Shown here piece by piece: positions 1-5,741 of a stretch of 5,741 bases of DNA. The DNA comes from Alcaligenaceae bacterium. Lineage in GTDB: Bacteria > Pseudomonadota > Gammaproteobacteria > Burkholderiales > Burkholderiaceae. Location: contig CANFEI010000098.1 in NCBI GenBank assembly GCA_947445495.1, positions 1 through 5,741 on the forward strand. Reading direction: 5' to 3'. How positions within the stretch are numbered: the stretch's first letter is position 1; every line of letters begins with the position of its first letter. The notes under the pieces are model-generated. The model made no database searches and was not told the origin of the DNA. It was given only the letters and a program-made list of their open reading frames with translations. Made by a program: the position numbers and the translations under genes.

Positions 1-29
1 AGGCCACCTGATTTTAGGGATTCATGCCC

Positions 30-671
30 TCAGTTGCGGGACTGTAATTGCCGAAGGCATCGTACGAGCTCCATCAGTCGTGGGTCGTGTATGCCCGCGG
101 AGTCGAGAGCGTCTGCAGTCTGCGTAACATACTCGAGGCAGGTCCCATAGGTGCCTTGGGCACGCAGGATGATTTCAATCAAGGCGTCCTGAGGTGGTTC
201 GTTGACATAGGCGGGGCCCGCTTGGTTGATGACAAAAGCCAACCCTTGTACGGGCCCATCGGGTGTCATGCAGTCTAGCCAAGTGGGGTGGTAGGCCCCC
301 GTACCCATTTCTCTTTTCCACACGGAGGAAAAGGTTGACCGCACATGTTTGGCCGCCACCCGGAAAACCATCCCCTGACAGGTTCCACTTTGCTCAAGCC
401 CAAAGACTAGCCCCGGAACTTCGGGGGTTCCACGATTAATGCGTGACCATAGGCAAAGCGCGCGATGGAAGCCTTGAATATGCGCGGGGCGTTTTTCTGT
501 AAAGTCGAACTCTGGTCGCCATATCAATGAACCATAACCAAAAATCCAGACGTCTTGGCCTGGGGCCCAGTTCTGCAGCGTGGTTTCGATGGATTCAGCC
601 ATTTTTTGCTCAGACCAGCGCACGAAGGCGCTCACTGCAGGAGGCGTAGGTAGGTTGGCAAATCGCGTCAT
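30..671 (-). CDS. ChaC-type gamma-glutamylcyclotransferase
   Basis: The 213-residue product matches the ChaC family, whose members cleave glutathione in the cytosol to 5-oxoproline and Cys-Gly. The family signature FGYGSLIW lies at residues 44-51 and forms the substrate-binding loop. The WKREM stretch at 118-122 holds E121, the likely catalytic glutamate. The C-terminal segment GTYGTCLEYV (173-182), followed by a GIHD turn, is typical of bacterial ChaC proteins, and the length is normal. The start at 671 is preceded by AAGG only two bases upstream. An internal ATG at 602 (residue 24) would still leave the whole domain intact and is a possible alternative. The gene begins 13 bases after the stop of the MFS gene on the same strand, so the two are probably co-transcribed. 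The family call is firm. Glutathione as the substrate is inferred from the family. Confidence 0.9.
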   Translation of the reverse strand: MTRFANLPTPPAVSAFVRWSEQKMAESIETTLQNWAPGQDVWIFGYGSLIWRPEFDFTEKRPAHIQGFHRALCLWSRINRGTPEVPGLVFGLEQSGTCQGMVFRVAAKHVRSTFSSVWKREMGTGAYHPTWLDCMTPDGPVQGLAFVINQAGPAYVNEPPQDALIEIILRAQGTYGTCLEYVTQTADALDSAGIHDPRLMELVRCLRQLQSRN

Positions 672-684
672 GGCCTTAACTCAA

Positions 685-1926
685 TTAAGTTCGATCTTGA
701 GGGGGGGTGGGCGCATCTGCATCTGGGGCGCTAGTTTTTTCGTGCTTTTCAGCATCGTCGGTGAACCAGCGGACCGCACCTAGCCCAACCGCAGTTAGCC
801 AGAAGAGTGGCATCACCCCCATGAGGGTTCCGAGTGCCCCAAAGGCCAGCGGAAGCGCCACCTGGCAGCCGTTAACCAACGCCATGCGCAAGCCAAAGGC
901 CTCCCCCGCTCTGCCGTTTGGTGCATGCTGTTGCAATAGGGCGAGAATGCTTGACTGTGTTGAACCCAAGCCAAGCCCCAATAGGAACGAAAGCGACATA
1001 AGAATCCAAACTTGCTCGAAGAAGGGGTAGAGCAAAAAATTCAGGCCTGTGACCACTAGCGCAAAATTGATCAGTTGCCAGGGCCGAATGCGATGCAGCA
1101 TCCAAGGGAGTGCCAGCCGGATCACGATGGTTGCCGCGGCAAAGGAGGCCAGGATCAAGCCGATGGTTGTGGGCGATAACCCCACATGCACCCCAAAAAT
1201 TGGTACGACAAAGGTGTGGGTATCCCAGGCCGCTGAAAGCAACATGTTGGCGATAAAGACTTTTCGAAGCGATGGACTACTAAATAAATCATTGACGCTT
1301 TGTTTTTGTGTCACAGGCGTCGACTTGATGTGTGAGGCCTTGAGATAGCCCCGCATACCCAGCAACCCGATGAGGCCGACCAGCGGCGCGACGGCGAGCA
1401 AGGCAAAGACGGAGCGATAGCCCAGGTAGTCGATCGATACGCCAGCGACGAGAGGCCCGATGAGTCCGGAGGTCGCCATCGACAAAGAAAGCCAGGAGAA
1501 GTTGCGCAGGCGCTCCTCACCCGTGCTGAGGCCCATTTGTCGTTGGGCTGCGATCTGCAGGGTCATGTGCCCGACGCCAACAAGCGTCGCTGCGATGATG
1601 AGGCCTGTCAGACTTTGCCAAACGACAGGCAGAGCCGTCCCGATCACCACGAAAATGATGCTCGCCCGCATGGGTTTCCAGGGACCGATGTCATCGATGA
1701 GTCGGCCCGCTTGGATAGAGAACAGCATCGGCAGCAGGGCAAAAACAGCGATCAGGATGCCGACTTCGAGGGTGCCTTGACCTAATTGCAGTGCTGTGAG
1801 CGATACGGCGACGCGTCCCCCGGAGATCGCGGTGTGGGACAGCATGACCAATAGGCATAGCATTAACGGACCGGCAAAGTTTGGCGGTCCGTTAGCGAAG
1901 GAAGGATTGGGGGGCGGCGTGCTCAC
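685..1926 (-). CDS. MFS transporter, 12-TM type, substrate unknown
   Basis: This is an inner-membrane secondary transporter of the major facilitator superfamily. The product is very hydrophobic, and repeated segments of about 20 apolar residues fit 12 helices. MFS motif A (GRLIDDIG) lies at residues 74-81, between helices 2 and 3. A polar central loop falls at about 192-222, and a charged, proline-rich tail at about 392-413. The frame is open back to an ATG at 2013, which would give 442 residues. I prefer the GTG at 1926 (413 residues) because it yields a normal MSTPPP-like N-terminus and lies just downstream of a plausible promoter. An ATG at 1863 (392 residues) would start inside helix 1. 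None of these starts has a good Shine-Dalgarno sequence. The gene is divergent from the tcdA-like gene and is followed closely by the ChaC-type gene. Uptake and efflux cannot be told apart from the sequence. Confidence 0.87.
   Translation of the reverse strand: MSTPPPNPSFANGPPNFAGPLMLCLLVMLSHTAISGGRVAVSLTALQLGQGTLEVGILIAVFALLPMLFSIQAGRLIDDIGPWKPMRASIIFVVIGTALPVVWQSLTGLIIAATLVGVGHMTLQIAAQRQMGLSTGEERLRNFSWLSLSMATSGLIGPLVAGVSIDYLGYRSVFALLAVAPLVGLIGLLGMRGYLKASHIKSTPVTQKQSVNDLFSSPSLRKVFIANMLLSAAWDTHTFVVPIFGVHVGLSPTTIGLILASFAAATIVIRLALPWMLHRIRPWQLINFALVVTGLNFLLYPFFEQVWILMSLSFLLGLGLGSTQSSILALLQQHAPNGRAGEAFGLRMALVNGCQVALPLAFGALGTLMGVMPLFWLTAVGLGAVRWFTDDAEKHEKTSAPDADAPTPPQDRT
1864..1894. promoter_or_regulatory. 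31-bp near-perfect palindrome, candidate operator
   Basis: The arms TAACGGACCG (1864-1873) and CGGTCCGTTA (1885-1894) are exact reverse complements. Inside them CAAA (1875-1878) pairs with TTTG (1880-1883) around a central G at 1879. Only the pair 1874/1884 (G/G) breaks the symmetry, so 14 of 15 positions match. No T-tract follows on either strand, which argues against an intrinsic terminator. The site lies in the divergent region, at codons 11-21 of the MFS gene with the GTG start, or directly before the ATG at 1863. The symmetry suits a dimeric repressor such as a TetR-type protein. The regulator type is a guess, and no regulator gene is in the window. Confidence 0.55.
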
Positions 1927-1940
1927 GATGTTAGGGCTAA

Positions 1941-1969
1941 ATTGTGTCCCTCTCTCGGCGTGTTGTCGA
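1941..1969 (-). promoter_or_regulatory. Candidate sigma-70 promoter for the MFS-ChaC pair
   Basis: Read on the minus strand, a -35-like TCGACA (plus-strand positions 1964-1969, 5 of 6 matches to TTGACA) is separated by 17 bases from a -10-like CACAAT (1941-1946, 4 of 6 matches to TATAAT). Transcription would start near 1934, leaving only about 8 bases before the GTG at 1926, or about 70 bases before the ATG at 1863. It would exclude the upstream ATG at 2013 as the start. The call rests on consensus matching by eye only. Confidence 0.35.
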
Positions 1970-1996
1970 GCAAAGACGACGGTTTTTTTCCGGAAC

Positions 1997-2010
1997 ATGC
2001 AAAAATGCAT
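1997..2010. repeat. Short inverted repeat in the divergent region
   Basis: ATGCA (1997-2001) and TGCAT (2006-2010) are exact reverse complements separated by AAAA. The element sits 28 bases upstream of the tcdA-like ATG at 2039. It is short and AT-rich, and could be a minor regulator site or chance. No T-tract directly follows to make it a terminator. Confidence 0.25.
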
Positions 2011-2038
2011 CATTCATTGTCTTTTTTGCCGAGCGCCC

Positions 2039-2866
2039 ATGCCTGCGTCTGAAACTGAAACCGCGTCTGTCACCTCTGCCGATGTTGAGCGTCGGTTCGG
2101 TGGGTTATCGCGGCTGTATGGCCCGCAAGCACTCGAGCATCTAGGGGGGGCGCATGTGGCGGTGGTTGGCGTGGGGGGCGTTGGGTCGTGGGCTGCTGAG
2201 GCACTAGCGCGCAACGGCGTGGGCGCCCTCACCGTGATCGACCTGGATCACATCGCCGAGTCGAATGTGAATCGTCAGGTCCATGCATTGACCCAGACCC
2301 TTGGGCAGTCCAAGGTGCAAGCGATGTCAGAGCGTATCTTGGCAATCAACCCGCAGTGCAGAGTTTCGGCGATCGACGATTTTCTGACGCCTGAGAACGT
2401 CGCGTCCTGTTTGCCGACCGGTATCCATGCGGTCATTGATTGCACGGACCAGATGTCTGCCAAAGTCGCCATGGTGCTTCATGCAAGAGCCTGCAAGATT
2501 CCCTTAATTGTGTGCGGCGGCGCGGGGGGTAAAACTGATTCCCTGGCCTTGCGCGCAGGAGACTTGGTCGAGGCCACGCATGATGCCTTGTTGGCGCGCT
2601 TGCGCAACGTCTTGCGACGTAGTCACGGCTACCCGCGGGCGGTGGATGAGCAAGGCAAGCCTCGCAAGCGTGTCGCTAAGTTAGGGATTCGGGTACTTTG
2701 GGTGGATCAGCCCACGATTTTGCCTGCTGCATGGCAACAAAACGACCCCCTGCAAGGACTGTCTTGCGCCGGCTACGGGTCTAGCGTTAATGTCACAGCT
2801 TCTATGGGGTTTGCAGCGGCGAATCAAGTCGTCCAGTTGCTGTTGGCCAGCCATCTTAAGAACTGA
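2039..2866 (+). CDS. tcdA: tRNA threonylcarbamoyladenosine dehydratase (TcdA/CsdL)
   Basis: The 275-residue product is an E1/ThiF/MoeB-like adenylating enzyme of the TcdA subgroup. Known members use ATP to dehydrate t6A at position 37 of ANN-decoding tRNAs, giving the cyclic form ct6A. The N-terminal signature RFGGLSRLYG is at 19-28, the nucleotide-binding GVGGVGSW at 44-51, and the acidic strand plus SNVNRQ at 68-80. The subgroup hallmark GGAGGKTD is at 160-167, SHGYPR at 195-200, and the GSSVNVTASMGF end region at 247-258. Length is close to the E. coli protein (about 268). The frame is open back to 1796, but that part runs antisense to the MFS gene and lacks homology. The ATG at 2039 places the signature normally and has a weak GAG five bases upstream; an ATG at 1997 is less likely. 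The gene lies 21 bases before the flavoenzyme gene and may be its operon partner. Confidence 0.92.
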   Translation: MPASETETASVTSADVERRFGGLSRLYGPQALEHLGGAHVAVVGVGGVGSWAAEALARNGVGALTVIDLDHIAESNVNRQVHALTQTLGQSKVQAMSERILAINPQCRVSAIDDFLTPENVASCLPTGIHAVIDCTDQMSAKVAMVLHARACKIPLIVCGGAGGKTDSLALRAGDLVEATHDALLARLRNVLRRSHGYPRAVDEQGKPRKRVAKLGIRVLWVDQPTILPAAWQQNDPLQGLSCAGYGSSVNVTASMGFAAANQVVQLLLASHLKN

Positions 2867-2887
2867 GTATTCACACGGCAGCATCTC

Positions 2888-4060
2888 ATGAGTCAAGAAT
2901 CCGCATTATCCAAAATCCTATCCCTCGCAGATTTCGAACGAGAGGCTGAGAAGCGTTTGCCCAGACCGATTTTTGGGTATGTTGCGGGTGCATGTGAAGA
3001 CGGTCAGTCTTTGCGAGCGAACCGCGATGTCTTTGCAGAGTACGAGCTTCTCACGCGCATTCTTGTTGACATCTCGAAGCGGAGTCATCAAGTGGAGGTG
3101 TTTGGCAAGACGTACAACGCGCCCTTCGGGTTGGCTCCGATGGGTATTACGGCAATGTCGGCCTATCGCGGAGACGTTGTGTTGGCCGAAGCGGCGGCAC
3201 GCGCGAATGTTCCCATGATCATGAGTGGCTCTTCGTTGATACGTATGGAAGAGTTGATCGAACGCGCCCCGGATGCGTGGTTCCAGGCTTACTTGCCCGG
3301 GAAGACGGAACAAATCGCCCCCTTGATTGATCGCGTGGCCGCGGCAGGCTTCAAAACATTAGTGATTACTGTGGATACGCCGTCATCCGCCAATCGTGAA
3401 AACAACGTCCGCACGGGTTTTTCGACACCGCTTCGACCCAGTGCGCGATTGGCTTGGCAAGGCATTACGCATCCGCGCTGGTTATTTGGCACTTTTTTGA
3501 AAACGCTTTTACGCCATGGCATGCCGCACTTTGAGAACTCCTTTGCGACCCGCGGTGCGCCGATTATGTCAGCAAATGTCATGCGAGATTTTTCTTCGCG
3601 TGGTCACCTGCACTGGGACCATGTTCGAGCGATCCGCGCTCAGTGGAAAGGGCCAATGGTGATCAAAGGAATCCTGCATCCTGCCGATGCGGCACTATGC
3701 AAACAGTACGGTATGGATGGTGTGATTGTGTCCAATCACGGTGCTCGTCAGTTAGACGGTGCTGTCGCGCCACTCAGGGTGTTGCCTCAGATTCTGGATG
3801 CCTTTAAAGACGGTCCTGTGATGCTGGATAGTGGTGTGCGTCGTGGCAGCGATATCGTCAAGGCGATTGCCTTGGGTGCACGTTGCGTATTTTTGGGGCG
3901 ACCCTTTAACTATGCGGCTGCAGTGGGTGGTCCCGCAGGTGTTGATCATGCAATTTCGTTGTTAGAGCAGGAAGTCTCGCGCAACATGGCCATGATGGGT
4001 GTCAATACGCTTAAAGAGTTGACGCCTGAATTTTTAGTACATGTCGGTCGTAAAGATTAA
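2888..4060 (+). CDS. FMN-dependent alpha-hydroxy-acid oxidase/dehydrogenase
   Basis: The 390-residue product belongs to the FMN-dependent TIM-barrel family of glycolate oxidase, L-lactate dehydrogenase and mandelate dehydrogenase, which oxidise (S)-2-hydroxy acids to 2-oxo acids. By comparison with spinach glycolate oxidase, the active-site set is complete: Y31 (Y24), Y135 (Y129), D163 (D157), R170 (R164), K260 (K230), H284 (H254) and R287 (R257). The last two lie in the hallmark SNHGARQLD at 282-290. FMN-phosphate contacts fall in DSGVRRG (314-320) and FLGRP (335-339). The segment at about 180-235, where family members carry the variable loop or membrane anchor, is rich in aromatic and basic residues. 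The usual FQLY is FQAY here. The substrate and electron acceptor (oxygen, quinone or cytochrome) are not evident, so a specific name such as LldD is not justified. The start is fixed by the 21-base gap after the tcdA-like gene, and its ribosome site is weak. Confidence 0.92.
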   Translation: MSQESALSKILSLADFEREAEKRLPRPIFGYVAGACEDGQSLRANRDVFAEYELLTRILVDISKRSHQVEVFGKTYNAPFGLAPMGITAMSAYRGDVVLAEAAARANVPMIMSGSSLIRMEELIERAPDAWFQAYLPGKTEQIAPLIDRVAAAGFKTLVITVDTPSSANRENNVRTGFSTPLRPSARLAWQGITHPRWLFGTFLKTLLRHGMPHFENSFATRGAPIMSANVMRDFSSRGHLHWDHVRAIRAQWKGPMVIKGILHPADAALCKQYGMDGVIVSNHGARQLDGAVAPLRVLPQILDAFKDGPVMLDSGVRRGSDIVKAIALGARCVFLGRPFNYAAAVGGPAGVDHAISLLEQEVSRNMAMMGVNTLKELTPEFLVHVGRKD

Positions 4061-4088
4061 ATCTCATCCTCTTTTTTATATTTTATGC

Positions 4089-4092
4089 GGAG
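4089..4092 (+). promoter_or_regulatory. Ribosome binding site deciding the RraA-family start
   Basis: GGAG lies five bases before the ATG at 4098, the best-placed Shine-Dalgarno match in the window. It supports that start over the in-frame ATG at 4041, which lies inside the upstream gene and would add 19 residues unlike the family. Confidence 0.7.
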
Positions 4093-4097
4093 TCACT

Positions 4098-4769
4098 ATG
4101 TCTAACCTCGGATTTTCAATCAATACCTACAAGCACACTGTCAGCAATGCAACGTTGAAGAAGTTTGCCAAGCTGGCAGTAGCAAACATTAGTGACGTCA
4201 TGAGCCGTACAAACGGTACGGTTGATCTGCGTCCGTTTCACAAGGGTGGTCGAATTCTAGGACGTGCCTTCACAGTCAAAACTGCGCCTGGCGATAACTT
4301 AATGGTACACAAAGCGATTGATATGGCCGCGCCTGGCGATGTGATCGTGGTGGATGCGGGCGGTCTGCAACGCAATGCGATCATTGGCGAGATCATGTCC
4401 ACACTTGCGGCGAGCAAAAAAATTGCTGGCTTTGTGATTGACGGTCCAATCCGCGACGTTGAGAGCCTTGGCAAAAGCAGCTTCCCGGTTTTTGCGCGTG
4501 CGATTTCTCATCGTGGCCCCTACAAAGAGGGTCCTGGTGAAATCAACGTCACCGTCACGGTTGATGGCATGGTCGTGCACCCTGGCGACATAATTGTTGG
4601 CGACCATGACGGTGTCTTCGCCATTCGTCCGGAGATTGCTAACGAGTTGGCCGCTTTGGTGATGGCCGTTGAAAAGAAAGAAAAGGACATTCTGAAACAA
4701 ATCGCCAAAGGCACCTTGGATCGTAAGTGGGTGGACCAAAGCCTGCGCGCTAAGGGTGTGCTGAAATGA
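4098..4769 (+). CDS. RraA/HMG-aldolase family protein, probable oxo-acid lyase
   Basis: The 223-residue product is a member of the RraA-like fold family. It includes 4-hydroxy-4-methyl-2-oxoglutarate/4-carboxy-4-hydroxy-2-oxoadipate aldolases, which also decarboxylate oxaloacetate, and the RNase E inhibitor RraA. Family landmarks are NISDVMSR (30-37), APGDVIVVDAGG (78-89), GEIM (97-100), DGPIRD (115-120) and HPGDIIVGDHDGV (161-173). The metal and substrate pair R119-D120 is present. The acidic residue 21 positions before R119 is E98, giving E-x20-R-D, where aldolases typically show D-x20-R-D. A lysine- and glutamate-rich helix follows at about 191-205. The start is supported by GGAG five bases upstream. 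The stop overlaps the next ATG by four bases, implying translational coupling to the dehydrogenase. Its place among hydroxy-acid enzymes favours a metabolic lyase over RNase E control. The substrate is unknown. Confidence 0.88.
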   Translation: MSNLGFSINTYKHTVSNATLKKFAKLAVANISDVMSRTNGTVDLRPFHKGGRILGRAFTVKTAPGDNLMVHKAIDMAAPGDVIVVDAGGLQRNAIIGEIMSTLAASKKIAGFVIDGPIRDVESLGKSSFPVFARAISHRGPYKEGPGEINVTVTVDGMVVHPGDIIVGDHDGVFAIRPEIANELAALVMAVEKKEKDILKQIAKGTLDRKWVDQSLRAKGVLK

Positions 4770-5741
4770 AGAAAAAGGTTGTTCGCTTCGATTTTTGGAT
4801 CAACCCTGTTTTTGATGAGCATCTCGCCAAATTTAAAGATATTGATTTGACGATATGCCGATATGCTGACGACGAAAAAAAGACGTTGGCGGCACTCAAG
4901 GAGGCGCAGATTTACCATATATGCGCTGCGCGCGACGAAGTGCCAAAACAATGGTGGCTTGGCGAAGAGCTGCTTAAACAGTTGCCAAACCTGCTCTGCG
5001 CCTCCGCATCAGGCGCAGGTTTTGATCCGATTGACCTCGATGCGTGTAACCGCCATGGCGTGTTGGTCGTGAATCAATCCAGTTGTAATGCCGACTCTGT
5101 GGCCGAGCATGCGATTGGCTTGCTTTTATCGGTGAAGCATCGCATTGCAGAGTCCGATCGTGTGATGCGCGCGAATGCTTACACGACGCGCGAAGATCTG
5201 ATGGGAAACGAAGTCAAAGGCCTGACGATCGGTATCGTGGGGGTTGGCAATATCGGCAGGCGCGTTGCACATCTGGCCAGGGCGTTTGGCATGCAAGTAA
5301 TTGGGTGTGATCCAAAACTGACGGATGATGAAATCGGTAAGCGTGGCGCTACGCCAGTCAGCTTTGAGCAGCTCGTGACCCAGTCTGATGTGGTGTCTGT
5401 ACACTGCCCGCGTTCCCCTGAAACACTCAATTTATTCGGCGCACAGCAGTTTCGGGCGATGAAGAAAGGTGCTGTGTTCCTTTCTACGGCGCGCGGCGGG
5501 ATTCATGATGAGAACGCGCTGGCTGAGGCGTTACGCGACAAGCATTTGTCTGGCGCCGGACTTGATGTTTGGACGGTGGAGCCACCTGCTGTCGACAACC
5601 CTCTGCTGTCTTTGCCTAATGTCACGGCCACCTATCACACAGCAGGGGTGACGCATGAGGCGCGCCGCAATGCAGCACGTATGGGAGCCGAACAAATCGA
5701 GGGCCTGTTGCGGTGCGAACGTGCGCCGCGCATGGCGAATC
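4766..5741 (+). CDS. D-isomer-specific 2-hydroxyacid dehydrogenase (3' end cut)
   Basis: The frame runs open to the window edge, giving 325 residues; the family is usually about 310-345, so little is missing. Members reversibly reduce 2-oxo acids to (R)-2-hydroxy acids with NAD(H) or NADP(H) in the cytosol. The Rossmann motif GVGNIG is at 159-164 (G159, G161, G164). D182 at the end of the second strand suggests NAD preference. The catalytic triad is present: R243 in TARGG, E272 in VEPP and H291 in YHTAGVT. The NADSVAEHAIGLLL segment (108-121) is the usual start of the cofactor domain. The N-terminal domain (about 1-105) is more divergent and bears the substrate loop near SASGAGFD (80-87). AGGG lies nine bases before the ATG, whose first bases overlap the upstream stop (ATGA). 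This overlap supports the start and a shared transcript. It could be a phosphoglycerate, glyoxylate/hydroxypyruvate or other oxo-acid reductase. Confidence 0.93.
   Translation, partial: MKKKVVRFDFWINPVFDEHLAKFKDIDLTICRYADDEKKTLAALKEAQIYHICAARDEVPKQWWLGEELLKQLPNLLCASASGAGFDPIDLDACNRHGVLVVNQSSCNADSVAEHAIGLLLSVKHRIAESDRVMRANAYTTREDLMGNEVKGLTIGIVGVGNIGRRVAHLARAFGMQVIGCDPKLTDDEIGKRGATPVSFEQLVTQSDVVSVHCPRSPETLNLFGAQQFRAMKKGAVFLSTARGGIHDENALAEALRDKHLSGAGLDVWTVEPPAVDNPLLSLPNVTATYHTAGVTHEARRNAARMGAEQIEGLLRCERAPRMAN

Noticed and set aside
16..30. AGGG/CCCT inverted repeat just after the ChaC stop as a terminator
   Set aside because: The arms are only four bases, no T-tract follows on the minus strand, and the window ends too soon to judge.
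669..707. C7 tract (minus strand) near the MFS 3' end as a slippage site that could fuse the transporter to ChaC
   Set aside because: In the frame that leads into the ChaC gene a TGA occurs at 683-681, so a frameshift would not make a fusion. The tract is explained as proline codons.
770..776. Extra copy of CGGACCG inside the MFS gene as a second operator half-site
   Set aside because: A single 7-base match without its symmetric partner is expected by chance in GC-rich DNA.
1927..2013. Upstream extension of the MFS gene to the ATG at 2013
   Set aside because: The extra 29 residues are not transporter-like, cover the probable promoter, and fall in a T-run-containing stretch that looks intergenic.
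1796..2038. In-frame upstream extension of the tcdA-like gene to an ATG at 1796
   Set aside because: It runs antisense to the start of the MFS gene, resembles no part of the TcdA family, and the family N-terminus fits the ATG at 2039.
2144..2192. G-rich runs resembling a G-quadruplex
   Set aside because: The runs mostly encode glycine and valine codons of the nucleotide-binding loop, and the first run is about 22 bases from the second, too far for a compact quadruplex.
4050..4097. T-rich gap after the flavoenzyme gene as an intrinsic terminator
   Set aside because: There is a six-T run, but the only nearby symmetry (AGATT/AATCT around one base) is AT-rich and cannot form a stable stem with a loop.
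4041..4097. Earlier ATG at 4041 for the RraA-family gene
   Set aside because: It lies inside the upstream coding region without a ribosome site, whereas the ATG at 4098 has GGAG at ideal spacing and a family-like N-terminus.

Overview
The window carries six genes typical of a free-living proteobacterium. The product families, the moderate-to-high GC content and the GC-ending codon preference fit a betaproteobacterium (Burkholderiales, perhaps Alcaligenaceae). That placement is an impression from gene content, not a computed result. No rRNA, tRNA, CRISPR array, insertion sequence or other mobile element is visible.

The layout is two divergent gene blocks. The left block, on the minus strand, is an MFS transporter (685-1926) followed after 13 bases by a ChaC-type gamma-glutamylcyclotransferase (30-671). 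The right block, on the plus strand, has four closely packed genes. They are a TcdA/CsdL-type tRNA ct6A37 dehydratase (2039-2866), an FMN-dependent alpha-hydroxy-acid oxidase/dehydrogenase (2888-4060), an RraA/HMG-aldolase family protein (4098-4769), and a D-isomer-specific 2-hydroxyacid dehydrogenase (4766 to the right edge, 3' end missing). The gaps are 21 and 37 bases, and the last pair overlaps by 4 bases (ATGA), so the block reads like one operon.

The three right-hand genes suggest a small hydroxy-acid/oxo-acid module. A flavoenzyme would oxidise an (S)-2-hydroxy acid. An RraA-type metal-dependent lyase would cleave or decarboxylate an oxo-acid. An NAD(P)-dependent enzyme would interconvert a 2-oxo acid with its (R)-2-hydroxy acid. 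The substrate cannot be read from the sequence. The tRNA-modification gene at the head of this block has no obvious metabolic link to it.

The divergent control region (about 1860-2038) holds the most striking non-coding signal. It is a 31-base near-perfect palindrome at 1864-1894, at the extreme 5' end of the transporter gene and just downstream of a plausible sigma-70 promoter on the minus strand. It looks like an operator for an unseen regulator. The start codons of both divergent genes are uncertain because neither has a strong ribosome binding site. I see no clearly new biological system; the best leads are the palindrome and the unassigned hydroxy-acid cluster.
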